Below are positions 1 to 7,725 of a DNA stretch of 64,000 nt, piece by piece (within the stretch, counting starts at the first letter, position 1; every line of letters starts with the position of its first letter). This stretch comes from an uncultured Eubacteriales bacterium (lineage in GTDB: Bacteria; Bacillota; Clostridia; Oscillospirales; Acutalibacteraceae), in NCBI GenBank assembly GCA_934486635.1, contig CAKSPZ010000002.1, forward strand, positions 1 to 64,000, read 5' to 3'. The notes below the pieces were generated by a model that made no database searches, was not told the origin of the DNA, and saw nothing but the letters and a program-made list of their open reading frames with translations. Made by a program: the position numbers and the translations under genes.

Positions 1-442
1 TCCCTGCACCAACGTATATACCTCCTCCACCATAACTGTTACTAGAAGTATTGTTTCCTGCATTTTGGCCTCCTACTGTTACTCCACTCAAATTTGTAGT
101 TCCTTCAGAAAATATACCTCCTCCATATTTGGTTGAAGTATTTGATGATATATTGCCTCCTGTCATCGTAAAGGTACCATATTCAACAACATATACGCCG
201 CCACCAGAGTAAGCCTCGTTATAAGCTATGACAGTATCATCTGTAATAGTTGTAGTCCCTGCACCAACGTATATACCTCCTCCACCATAACTGTTACTAG
301 AAGTATTGTTTCCTGCATTTTGGCCTCCTACTATAACTCCTTTTAACGTTGTGGTTCCTAATGAATATATACCTCCTCCATATTTGGTTGAAGTATTTGA
401 TGATATATTGCCTCCTGTCATCGTAAAGGTACCATATCCAGC
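1..442. repeat. 255-bp tandem coding repeats in the beta-helix protein
   Basis: The same sequence begins at positions 1 and 256, and again at 123 and 378, giving a period of 255 bp (85 codons). About 75 bases at the start of each copy and about 65 bases further on match exactly, while about 30 bases between them differ. Near-identity at DNA level points to recent duplication or gene conversion and predicts copy-number variation and assembly difficulty. The left end of the array is outside the window. Confidence 0.85.
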
Positions 443-1192
443 AACATATACGCCGCTACCGTAGCCTCCAGCATTATCGTTATTTTGCAGTACACAATTA
501 GTAACTATCGCATCACCGCTGTATACTGTTATAATACTATCTTGAGCTTGTATCCCTGAATTGGCGGTTCCACGACCTAATGTTTCATCTACATTTCCTG
601 TCCATACTGCCCCACCATCCATAGTAAGATTCTTTATATTAATTCCTGTAGCCGTTGAATCTATCATTGCACCTGTGAAACTACTTCCATATCTTTTTAA
701 AGTTAAGCTTTTATCTCCACCATCTATAGTTACATTAGCAGTAGACAAAGTTAATGTATTACATAAATATATTGTCCCACCGGTGCTTGAAAGTGCTTTA
801 GCTTGGTCGAAGGTCTTTACAGCTGTATCTGACGTTGAGCCAGTATTTGTATCATCTCCGTTGTTTGGATCAAGATACACCACGCTTGTTGCCTGCGCAA
901 GTGTATTTATTGACTCATCTTTATTCAATTCACCTATATCTAATGCATCTTGAGTTTGATTATTTTCATTTTGTTGATTTTTGTTACTTAATTTATCTAA
1001 ATCTTCAGTTTGATTAGGTGAATTCGTATTTTCTGTATTCATATTATAACCATGATCTGTTCCATAAAACACAGTAAAATGATTTTCCAATGCCATTATT
1101 GTCACTAATAATACAAAAGTAATCATTAATGCTATTATGTTTGTTTTCTTTTTAATCTTAAAATGTTTAGGTATTTTAAGATGATTTGGCAT
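1..1192 (-). CDS. Surface/secreted beta-helix repeat protein, partial (C-terminus off window)
   Basis: This leftward reading frame stays open from an ATG at 1192 to the window edge (397 codons), so the C-terminus is missing. A ribosome site (AGGGGG) lies about 10 bases upstream. Residues 1-16 are Lys-rich and are followed by a hydrophobic segment (about 18-36), a signal peptide or membrane anchor. Next come an Asn/Gln-rich linker and a block beginning LDPNNGDDTNTG and containing TAVKTFDQAKAL, a form common at the start of right-handed beta-helix (pectate-lyase-like) surface proteins. From about residue 245 the protein consists of Gly-rich 85-residue repeats with motifs such as KYGGGIYS, GGQNAGNNTSS and GGGIYVGAG. 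No enzymatic motif is visible. It is probably an extracellular adhesin-like or polysaccharide-interacting protein; that function is inferred. Confidence 0.8.
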   Translation of the reverse strand, partial: MPNHLKIPKHFKIKKKTNIIALMITFVLLVTIMALENHFTVFYGTDHGYNMNTENTNSPNQTEDLDKLSNKNQQNENNQTQDALDIGELNKDESINTLAQATSVVYLDPNNGDDTNTGSTSDTAVKTFDQAKALSSTGGTIYLCNTLTLSTANVTIDGGDKSLTLKRYGSSFTGAMIDSTATGINIKNLTMDGGAVWTGNVDETLGRGTANSGIQAQDSIITVYSGDAIVTNCVLQNNDNAGGYGSGVYVAGYGTFTMTGGNISSNTSTKYGGGIYSLGTTTLKGVIVGGQNAGNNTSSNSYGGGGIYVGAGTTTITDDTVIAYNEAYSGGGVYVVEYGTFTMTGGNISSNTSTKYGGGIFSEGTTNLSGVTVGGQNAGNNTSSNSYGGGGIYVGAG

Positions 1193-1249
1193 TTTTCCGA
1201 TCCCCCTTTTTTCATTTTAACCAAATATTTTTTTCTTTTATATAATTTT

Positions 1250-1277
1250 ATTATACACTTTTAACATCTTAAGTCAA
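1250..1277 (-). promoter_or_regulatory. Sigma-A promoter for the beta-helix protein
   Basis: On the minus strand TTGACT (1277-1272) is followed after 16 bases by TATAAT (1255-1250), about 58 bases before the start codon. This near-consensus housekeeping promoter is the obvious start for the surface protein gene. Confidence 0.7.
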
Positions 1278-1389
1278 GTAACAAAATATTAAATTTTGTG
1301 AAACTTAATCACGTATAATTTTATTTTTTACAAATTTATTTATGTTTATAAAAACAAAGTTTACCAAAATATTTTTTATCAATGCGCAA

Positions 1390-1427
1390 GCCCCCGGCAC
1401 CGCACTATATCGTGCGGTGCCGGGGGC
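1390..1427. terminator. GC-rich palindrome after glmS, CACTATATCG-centre family
   Basis: Two perfect 16-base arms (1390-1405 and 1412-1427) surround TATATC. The central 12 bases read CACTATATCGTG, one base different from the CACTATATCGCG found at three other intergenic hairpins in the window. It lies 13 bases beyond the glmS stop codon on the leftward transcript and could act as a terminator, although it has no long T run. Its arms contain GGCACCGC, also the outer arm core of the elements near 28021 and 60997. Confidence 0.75.
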
Positions 1428-1439
1428 AAATTTACAAAA

Positions 1440-3266
1440 TTATTCTACTGTTACAGATTTTGCTAAATTTCTGGGTTTATCTATATCACAATCTTTTAAA
1501 TATGCAATATAATATGAAAAAAGTTGAAGTGGTATTACCGATAATGATGCTATCATTATATCACATATCGAAGGTATGAAAATATTAAAATCTGATATTT
1601 CCTCTATTGCTTTATGTTTTTCTGTAGTTAACGATAAAACTACTGCGCCTCTTGCCTTTACCTCTTTTATATTACTTACCATTTTGTCAAATAACATATT
1701 GTTTGTAGCTATTGCTACAACTAATGTTCCTTCTTCAATCAAAGAAATTGTTCCATGTTTTAATTCTCCTGCCGGGTATGCTTCTGAATGTATATATGAA
1801 ATTTCCTTTAATTTTAATGAACCCTCTAGTGATACTGCATAGTCAATATTTCTTCCAATAAAAAATACATTTTTGCAGTCGTAAAAGTTTTTAGCAAGTA
1901 AATTTATATTATCTTTACCCTTTAATATGTTTTCTATTTTTTCCGGAATCGATTTTAATTCTTTTACGTAAATATCATATTCTTGTTTTGTTATTTTTGA
2001 AAGCTTATCTGCCATATAAATCGCTAATAAATATATAACCGATAATTGAGTACTATATGCTTTTGTCGTAGCTACCGCTATTTCTGGGCCTGCCCAAGTA
2101 TATATTACATTATCAGAGTCATTAGCAATTGAACTTCCCACAACATTTACAATAGATAATACTCTAGCACCTAATTTTTTAGCTTCACGAAGCGCTGCTA
2201 ACGTATCCGCTGTTTCTCCCGATTGACTTATAGCTATTACTAATACATCTTCATCAATTATAGGTTCCATATATCTAAATTCAGATGCTACTTCTATTTC
2301 TACCGGTTTTCTCAATAACTTTTCAAAAATATATTTAGCTACATATCCGACATGATAAGCTGAACCACATGCTAAAATACATATTTTACTTACTTTTTCA
2401 AGTTCTTCTTTTGAATAACTTATTTCATTAAATATAATTTTATCATCTTTTATTCTTGGTAATATAGTATCCCTAATAGCTTTAGGTTGTTCCATTATTT
2501 CCTTTAACATAAAGTGATCATAGCCTGATTTTTCTGCTGCAGATATGTCCCAATCAACATGAAAAGGTTCTTTTGAAACTACATTTTTTTCAGTATCATA
2601 CAATGTTACACTATCTTTTTTTATTAATGCAATTTCTCCATCATCCAGCCTTAACATGTCTCTCGTTCTTGATATAATTGCTGTAATATCCGAAGCTATA
2701 AAGTTTTCGTTTTTACCTATACCTACAACAAGTGGACTAGCTTTTTTAACGGCAATTAATTCGTCAGGATTATCTGCGCATATTATTCCCATTGCATATG
2801 AACCTTCTATTTTTTTTACTAATTTAAAGACAGTATTTAACATATCCCCATCATAGTAATATTCCATAAATTGCGCAACAACTTCTGTATCCGTATCTGA
2901 TATAAATTCTATTCCTTTGCTCATTAATTCTTCTTTTATAGAAATATAATTTTCAATAATTCCGTTATGAACTACTGCAAATTTTTTATTCATACTTACT
3001 TGAGGATGAGCATTTTTCTCAGAAGGCTTCCCATGTGTAGCCCACCTAGTGTGACCTATTCCTATATGCCCTTCTAAGCACGAATCCTCACTTAACTTAT
3101 TACTTAACATTTGTAATCTGCCTTTTGCTTTAACAACCTCTATTTTATTTCCTGTATTTACTGCAATGCCGGCAGAATCATAACCTCTATATTCTAATTT
3201 TTTTAGACCGTTGAGCAGTAAAGGTGTAGCTTGGTCATAACCAACATATCCTACTATCCCACACAT
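1440..3266 (-). CDS. glmS: Glutamine--fructose-6-phosphate aminotransferase (isomerizing)
   Basis: GlmS makes glucosamine-6-phosphate from fructose-6-phosphate and glutamine in the cytoplasm, the first step toward UDP-GlcNAc, peptidoglycan and other amino-sugar polymers. The 608-residue protein has the family's normal length. It begins MCGIVGYVG, giving the N-terminal nucleophile Cys after Met removal, followed by the class II glutamine amidotransferase domain (about 1-220; HTRWATHG near 73-80) and two SIS sugar-isomerase domains (ACGSAYH; AISQSGETADT). The C-terminus PRNLAKSVTVE is the conserved end. The gene starts 17 bases after the purA stop, so the two are probably cotranscribed. That spacing leaves no room for the glmS ribozyme found upstream of glmS in many Firmicutes. 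Confidence 0.97.
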   Translation of the reverse strand: MCGIVGYVGYDQATPLLLNGLKKLEYRGYDSAGIAVNTGNKIEVVKAKGRLQMLSNKLSEDSCLEGHIGIGHTRWATHGKPSEKNAHPQVSMNKKFAVVHNGIIENYISIKEELMSKGIEFISDTDTEVVAQFMEYYYDGDMLNTVFKLVKKIEGSYAMGIICADNPDELIAVKKASPLVVGIGKNENFIASDITAIISRTRDMLRLDDGEIALIKKDSVTLYDTEKNVVSKEPFHVDWDISAAEKSGYDHFMLKEIMEQPKAIRDTILPRIKDDKIIFNEISYSKEELEKVSKICILACGSAYHVGYVAKYIFEKLLRKPVEIEVASEFRYMEPIIDEDVLVIAISQSGETADTLAALREAKKLGARVLSIVNVVGSSIANDSDNVIYTWAGPEIAVATTKAYSTQLSVIYLLAIYMADKLSKITKQEYDIYVKELKSIPEKIENILKGKDNINLLAKNFYDCKNVFFIGRNIDYAVSLEGSLKLKEISYIHSEAYPAGELKHGTISLIEEGTLVVAIATNNMLFDKMVSNIKEVKARGAVVLSLTTEKHKAIEEISDFNIFIPSICDIMIASLSVIPLQLFSYYIAYLKDCDIDKPRNLAKSVTVE

Positions 3267-3283
3267 GTAAACTCCTCCTAAAC

Positions 3284-4558
3284 CTACCTATAAATTATGT
3301 TATCTCTAGACGGGCCATTAGAAACCATTCCGATTGGTATTCCTACTTCTTTTTCTATAAATTCAATATATTTTCTGCAATTAAGTGGTAAATCACTATA
3401 TTTTTTTATACCTCTTATGTCACATTTCCATCCATCTAAAACCTCTAAAATTGGTTTTGCTTTTTTTAATTTGCATGTTGGCGGAAAATTATCAACTCTT
3501 TTTCCATCTATTTCATAACCAACACAAACAGGTATCTTATCAAGATATCCTAACGCATCAACAACAGTAAGAGCAATTGTAGTTGTGCCTTGTACTCTAC
3601 AGCCATATCTAGTAGCAACTAAATCTAACCAACCCATACGTCTTGGACGACCTGTTGTTGCTCCATACTCTCCTTTATCTCCGCCTCTTTTTCTTAGTTC
3701 TTCAGCTTCTTCTCCAAAAATTTCACTTACAAATTCACCTGCGCCTACTGCACTTGAATAAGCTTTTACTACTGTAACAATCTCTTTTATCTCATATGGT
3801 GGCAAGCCAGCACCAATAGCTCCATATCCAGCTAATGTGTTAGATGACGTTACCATTGGATAAATTCCAAAGTCTGTATCTTTTAAAGAACCTAGTTGAC
3901 CTTCAAGTAATATTTTTTTACCTTCTTTTACAGCATTATATAAGTAATCAAATGTATCTGCTACAAATGGTTTTAATATTCCTTTGTATTCCATTAATTT
4001 ATTATATATTTCATCTACAGCTATTGTTGGCTTATTATAAAGATTTTTGAGAATTGCATTTTTTACTGTTAATACTCTCTCAATTTTTTCTTTTAAACTA
4101 TCTTCGTCATCAAAAAGTTCACTTACTTGAAATCCTATTTTTGAATATTTGTCAGAATAAAATGGTGCTATTCCAGATTTTGTAGAACCGAACTTTTTAT
4201 CTGACAATCTTTCTTCTTCATACACATCAAATAAAATATGATATGGCATTACTATTTGTGCTCTTTCTGAAATCATTATATTTGGCACAATTCCATTTTC
4301 TTTTAAAGAATTCATTTCTTTTACAAAATTTTCAACACTAAGTGCTACACCATTTCCTATTATATTCATTATATGTTTGTGAAACACTCCTGATGGCAAT
4401 TGGTGCAAAGCAAACCTTCCATAATTATTTATTATAGTATGCCCGGCATTACTTCCGCCTTGAAACCTTATTACTATATCAGAGTCAACTGCTAAAACAT
4501 CAGTTATTTTTCCTTTACCTTCGTCGCCCCAGTTAGCTCCTACTACTGCCTTTACCAT
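3284..4558 (-). CDS. purA: Adenylosuccinate synthetase
   Basis: PurA joins aspartate to IMP with GTP to give adenylosuccinate, the first committed step of AMP synthesis. I place the start at ATG 4558 (424 residues, the usual size) because AGGTGG precedes it by about 8 bases and the protein then begins MVKAVVGANWGDEGKGK, with the conserved GDEGKGK loop at residues 11-17. A longer frame to 4642 adds 28 residues with no family similarity. Other PurA signatures are FQGGSNAGHT, GLPPYEIKEIVTVVKAYS and TGRPRRMGWLDLVATRYG. It lies between purB (130 bases upstream) and glmS (17 bases downstream), all leftward; the product is the substrate of PurB. Confidence 0.96.
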   Translation of the reverse strand: MVKAVVGANWGDEGKGKITDVLAVDSDIVIRFQGGSNAGHTIINNYGRFALHQLPSGVFHKHIMNIIGNGVALSVENFVKEMNSLKENGIVPNIMISERAQIVMPYHILFDVYEEERLSDKKFGSTKSGIAPFYSDKYSKIGFQVSELFDDEDSLKEKIERVLTVKNAILKNLYNKPTIAVDEIYNKLMEYKGILKPFVADTFDYLYNAVKEGKKILLEGQLGSLKDTDFGIYPMVTSSNTLAGYGAIGAGLPPYEIKEIVTVVKAYSSAVGAGEFVSEIFGEEAEELRKRGGDKGEYGATTGRPRRMGWLDLVATRYGCRVQGTTTIALTVVDALGYLDKIPVCVGYEIDGKRVDNFPPTCKLKKAKPILEVLDGWKCDIRGIKKYSDLPLNCRKYIEFIEKEVGIPIGMVSNGPSRDNIIYR

Positions 4559-4687
4559 ATAAAAATCCACCTTTTTATACATTTTATTTATGTAATTCAA
4601 TAAATTAAGCAAAAGTTTACAATAAAAAACTTTTACACACAATAAAATATAATATCACATATTTTATTAATTAGCAAAATTTTTTAT

Positions 4688-6118
4688 TTATAAATTTATT
4701 TCAGATTTTTTAGTAGTTATATGATTAAACTTTTCTAATATTGGAAAAACGTTTTCAGATATAAACTCTTCTGTCTGCTCAACTGCTCTCCCCACATATT
4801 TTTCAGGTAACAACATATTCTCAAGTTCATCTCTTTTAATTGCAAAAGTCGAATCATTTGCTATCCTATCAATTAAATCATTTTCTCTTCCAAATTCTTT
4901 TATTTCTCTAGCTGCATCCATTGAATGTACTCTGATTCGTTCATGTATATCCTGTCTATCTGCACCTTTTTTCACCATTTCCATCATTATGTTCTCAGTT
5001 GCCATAAAAGGTAATTCATTTTTTATATGTTTTTCTATAACTTTAGGATAAACTACTAGTCCTTCTGCAATATTAAGATATAAGTTTAAAATTGCATCAA
5101 CTGCTAAGAATGCTTCTGGAATACTTATTCTTTTATTTGCAGAATCATCAAGAGTTCTTTCAAACCATTGTGTCGATGCAGTTATACAAGGGTTTAAAGA
5201 ATCAATTATAACATATCTTGATAATGCCGCAATTCTTTCTGACCTCATAGGATTTCTTTTATATGCCATAGCTGAAGAGCCTATTTGACTTTTTTCAAAA
5301 GGTTCCTCTACTTCTTTTAAATGCTGTAATAATCTGATATCATTTGAAAATTTTGCTGCACTTTGAGCTATTCCGCTTAAAACTGATAATACTTGGCTAT
5401 CAAGTTTTCTTGAATAAGTTTGACCTGATACTGCAAAACATTTTTCAAATCCCATTTGTTCAGCAATAAGACAGTCAAGTTTTTTCACCTTTTCATGATT
5501 ACCGTCAAAAAGTTTTAAAAAGCTAGCTTGTGTTCCGGTTGTTCCCTTAGAACCCAATAATTTCATATTTTTTATTCTATATTCAATATCTTCAAGGTCC
5601 ATTAATAAATCCTGAATCCAAAGTGTTGCTCTTTTTCCTACAGTAGTTGGCTGTGCAGATTGAAAATGTGTATATGCAAGTGTAGGCATTTTTTTGTATT
5701 TTAAACTAAAGTCAGTTAATGCCTTTATTGTCATAACTAACTTATCTCTAATAATTTTAAGAGCTTGAGACATAATTATAACATCAGTATTATCACCGAC
5801 AAAACACGAGGTAGCTCCTAAATGTATTATCGGTTTAGCTTTTGGACATTGTTTAGAAAATGCATACACATGTGCCATTACATCATGTCTTACTTCTTTT
5901 TCACGTTCTTTTGCTACATCGTAGTTTATATCGTTACAATTAGATTCCATTTCTAGTATTTGCTCATCAGTTATATCAAGTCCTAATTCTTTTTCTGCTT
6001 TTGCAAGTACAATCCAAAGTTTTCTCCATGTTTTAAATTTTTTGTCATGAGAAAATATATATTTCATTTCATCACTTGCATACCTTGAGGATAATGGTGA
6101 TTCATAAATATTATTCAT
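4688..6118 (-). CDS. purB: Adenylosuccinate lyase
   Basis: PurB releases fumarate from adenylosuccinate to give AMP and also from SAICAR in IMP synthesis. The 476-residue protein shows the fumarase/aspartase superfamily signature GSSAMAYKRNPMRSER (about 281-296) carrying the catalytic Ser loop, plus HLGATSCFVGDNTD and TLAYTHFQSAQPTTVGKR with the conserved His residues. The ATG at 6118 is preceded by AGGAG and lies about 38 bases after a near-consensus promoter. The length and AYKRNPMRSE form resemble the eukaryotic-like PurB subgroup also found in Clostridia (family knowledge). Next downstream is purA, so the two AMP-forming steps are encoded together. Confidence 0.95.
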   Translation of the reverse strand: MNNIYESPLSSRYASDEMKYIFSHDKKFKTWRKLWIVLAKAEKELGLDITDEQILEMESNCNDINYDVAKEREKEVRHDVMAHVYAFSKQCPKAKPIIHLGATSCFVGDNTDVIIMSQALKIIRDKLVMTIKALTDFSLKYKKMPTLAYTHFQSAQPTTVGKRATLWIQDLLMDLEDIEYRIKNMKLLGSKGTTGTQASFLKLFDGNHEKVKKLDCLIAEQMGFEKCFAVSGQTYSRKLDSQVLSVLSGIAQSAAKFSNDIRLLQHLKEVEEPFEKSQIGSSAMAYKRNPMRSERIAALSRYVIIDSLNPCITASTQWFERTLDDSANKRISIPEAFLAVDAILNLYLNIAEGLVVYPKVIEKHIKNELPFMATENIMMEMVKKGADRQDIHERIRVHSMDAAREIKEFGRENDLIDRIANDSTFAIKRDELENMLLPEKYVGRAVEQTEEFISENVFPILEKFNHITTKKSEINL

Positions 6119-6156
6119 TATAAAACTCCTAATTTTTTCAGATTTTTAACCTATAA

Positions 6157-6185
6157 ATTATATCACACTAAAAGCAAACTATCAA
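6157..6185 (-). promoter_or_regulatory. Sigma-A promoter for purB(-purA-glmS)
   Basis: On the minus strand TTGATA (6185-6180) is followed after exactly 17 bases by a perfect TATAAT (6162-6157). It is the strongest promoter-like sequence upstream of the leftward group. No purine riboswitch or G-box was seen in the short leader. Confidence 0.75.
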
Positions 6186-6221
6186 CAAACATTCCATATA
6201 GAAATAAGTGAAAAATTATCA

Positions 6222-6227
6222 TATAAT
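6222..6227 (+). promoter_or_regulatory. -10 box for gdhA
   Basis: TATAAT at 6222-6227 precedes the gdhA start by about 35 bases. The -35 region (about 6199-6204, TAGAAA) is weak, so an activator or another contact may be needed. Confidence 0.45.
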
Positions 6228-6262
6228 AAAACATATTTATTACTTTAAAGGAGGCCACAAAA

Positions 6263-7594
6263 TTGTCGTATATAAGTGAAAAATTAAACTCTATAATAGC
6301 TAAAAATCCCAATGAGCCTGAATTTCATCAAGCCTTATCTGAGGTTTTACCATACCTAGAACCTGTATTAGAGAAAAATCCAATTTACAAAAAATATAAT
6401 ATAATAGAGCGCTTATGTGAACCTGAACGGCAAATAAAATTTCGAGTTACATGGATAGATGATGCGGGGAACATTAACGTTAACCGTGGATTTCGCGTAC
6501 AATTTAGCAGTTCAATAGGACCATATAAGGGCGGACTTCGTTTTCATCCTTCTGTAAATATAAGTATTTTAAAGTTTTTAGGATTTGAACAAATCTTCAA
6601 AAATTCTCTTACTGGGTTACCTATTGGTGGCGCTAAAGGTGGTTCTGACTTTGACCCTAAAGGTAAAAGCGAGCGTGAAATTATGTCATTTTGTCAAAAC
6701 TTTATGACAGAATTATATAGACATATCGGCGCTAACACTGATGTGCCTGCTGGAGATATAGGTGTAGGCAGCCGTGAAATCGGATATCTTTTTGGGCAAT
6801 ATAAAAAAATAAAAAACATACATGAAGGTGCTTTAACCGGAAAAGATTTAAGTTATGGCGGTTCTTTTGTAAGAAAAGAAGCTACTGGATATGGACTTTT
6901 ATACTTTTTAAATGAAATGTTGCAACACAATAATATAACATTAAAAGGAAAAAAAGTTTGTATTTCCGGAGCTGGAAATGTTGCTATATACGCCGCAGAA
7001 AAAGCTAATATGTTGGGTGCAAGTGTTATTACCATGTCTGACTCATCCGGATTTATATATGATCCAAATGGGATTGACCTTCCTTTAATAAAAAATATAA
7101 AAGAAGTTAAACGTGACCGCATACAAGAATATATTAAAACACACCCTCAAGCTAAATATACAGAAGGGAAATTTGACTGGAATATTCCTTGTGACATTGC
7201 TTTGCCTTGTGCTACACAAAATGAAATAGACAATCAATCCGCTTTAAATCTCATTAAAAATGGCGTATTAGCAGTAGGTGAAGGTGCAAATATGCCTTGT
7301 ACAACAGAAGCGTTAAATACATTTATTTCAAATAATATACTATTTGCACCTGCAAAAGCTGCTAACGCTGGAGGTGTTGCTATTTCTGCAATTGAAATGT
7401 CACAAAATAGCATCCGTAGAAATTATTTATTCAATGAAGTAGATAAAATTCTTAAAGAAATCATGGAGGATATTTTTAAAAAAATATCTATTGCATGCGA
7501 TGAGTACAATTTTAATAAAAATTATTTAGCAGGCGCTAATATTGCAGGTTTTATTAAAGTTGCTGATGCTATGATAGCGCAAGGTATTATTTAA
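6263..7594 (+). CDS. gdhA: NADP-type glutamate dehydrogenase
   Basis: GdhA reversibly aminates 2-oxoglutarate to glutamate, usually with NADPH in this subfamily, and is a main ammonium-assimilation step in anaerobes. The start is TTG at 6263, set by AAAGGAGG about 7 bases upstream. The 443 residues match the hexameric bacterial GDH length. The substrate-binding stretch FRVQFSSSIGPYKGGLRFHP (about 76-95) is followed by GLPIGGAKGGSDFDP with the catalytic-site Lys and by GANTDVPAGDIGVG. A Rossmann nucleotide-binding segment follows (ISGAGNVAIYAAEKA, about 234-248). It appears monocistronic, with a terminator-like hairpin after the stop. Cofactor preference is inferred from the subfamily, not read from a diagnostic residue. 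Confidence 0.95.
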   Translation: MSYISEKLNSIIAKNPNEPEFHQALSEVLPYLEPVLEKNPIYKKYNIIERLCEPERQIKFRVTWIDDAGNINVNRGFRVQFSSSIGPYKGGLRFHPSVNISILKFLGFEQIFKNSLTGLPIGGAKGGSDFDPKGKSEREIMSFCQNFMTELYRHIGANTDVPAGDIGVGSREIGYLFGQYKKIKNIHEGALTGKDLSYGGSFVRKEATGYGLLYFLNEMLQHNNITLKGKKVCISGAGNVAIYAAEKANMLGASVITMSDSSGFIYDPNGIDLPLIKNIKEVKRDRIQEYIKTHPQAKYTEGKFDWNIPCDIALPCATQNEIDNQSALNLIKNGVLAVGEGANMPCTTEALNTFISNNILFAPAKAANAGGVAISAIEMSQNSIRRNYLFNEVDKILKEIMEDIFKKISIACDEYNFNKNYLAGANIAGFIKVADAMIAQGII

Positions 7595-7624
7595 TATTTT
7601 ATATCTGCCTTATATAAAAAAAAT

Positions 7625-7661
7625 AAAAGCTGAGCGTTAAAATTGCCCAGCTTTTATTTTT
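7625..7661 (+). terminator. Rho-independent terminator after gdhA
   Basis: AAAAGCTGAGC (7625-7635) pairs with GCCCAGCTTTT (7645-7655) with one mismatch, and a T-rich run follows. It lies about 30 bases after the gdhA stop. Confidence 0.75.
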
Positions 7662-7725
7662 GTTTAACTTGCGATTAATCAATAAATAATATAAAATTAA
7701 TATATAAATTATAAGGACTGATAAA

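Noticed and set aside
561..953. 130-residue open frame on the plus strand at the left edge
   Set aside because: Antisense to the beta-helix surface protein, which has promoter, ribosome site and recognisable domain.
3267..3283. glmS ribozyme upstream of glmS
   Set aside because: Only 17 bases separate purA and glmS, too few for the ribozyme, and no P1-P2 core is seen.
6119..6262. Purine riboswitch or G-box before purB
   Set aside because: The leader is short and shows no aptamer-like pairing; only a standard promoter is present.
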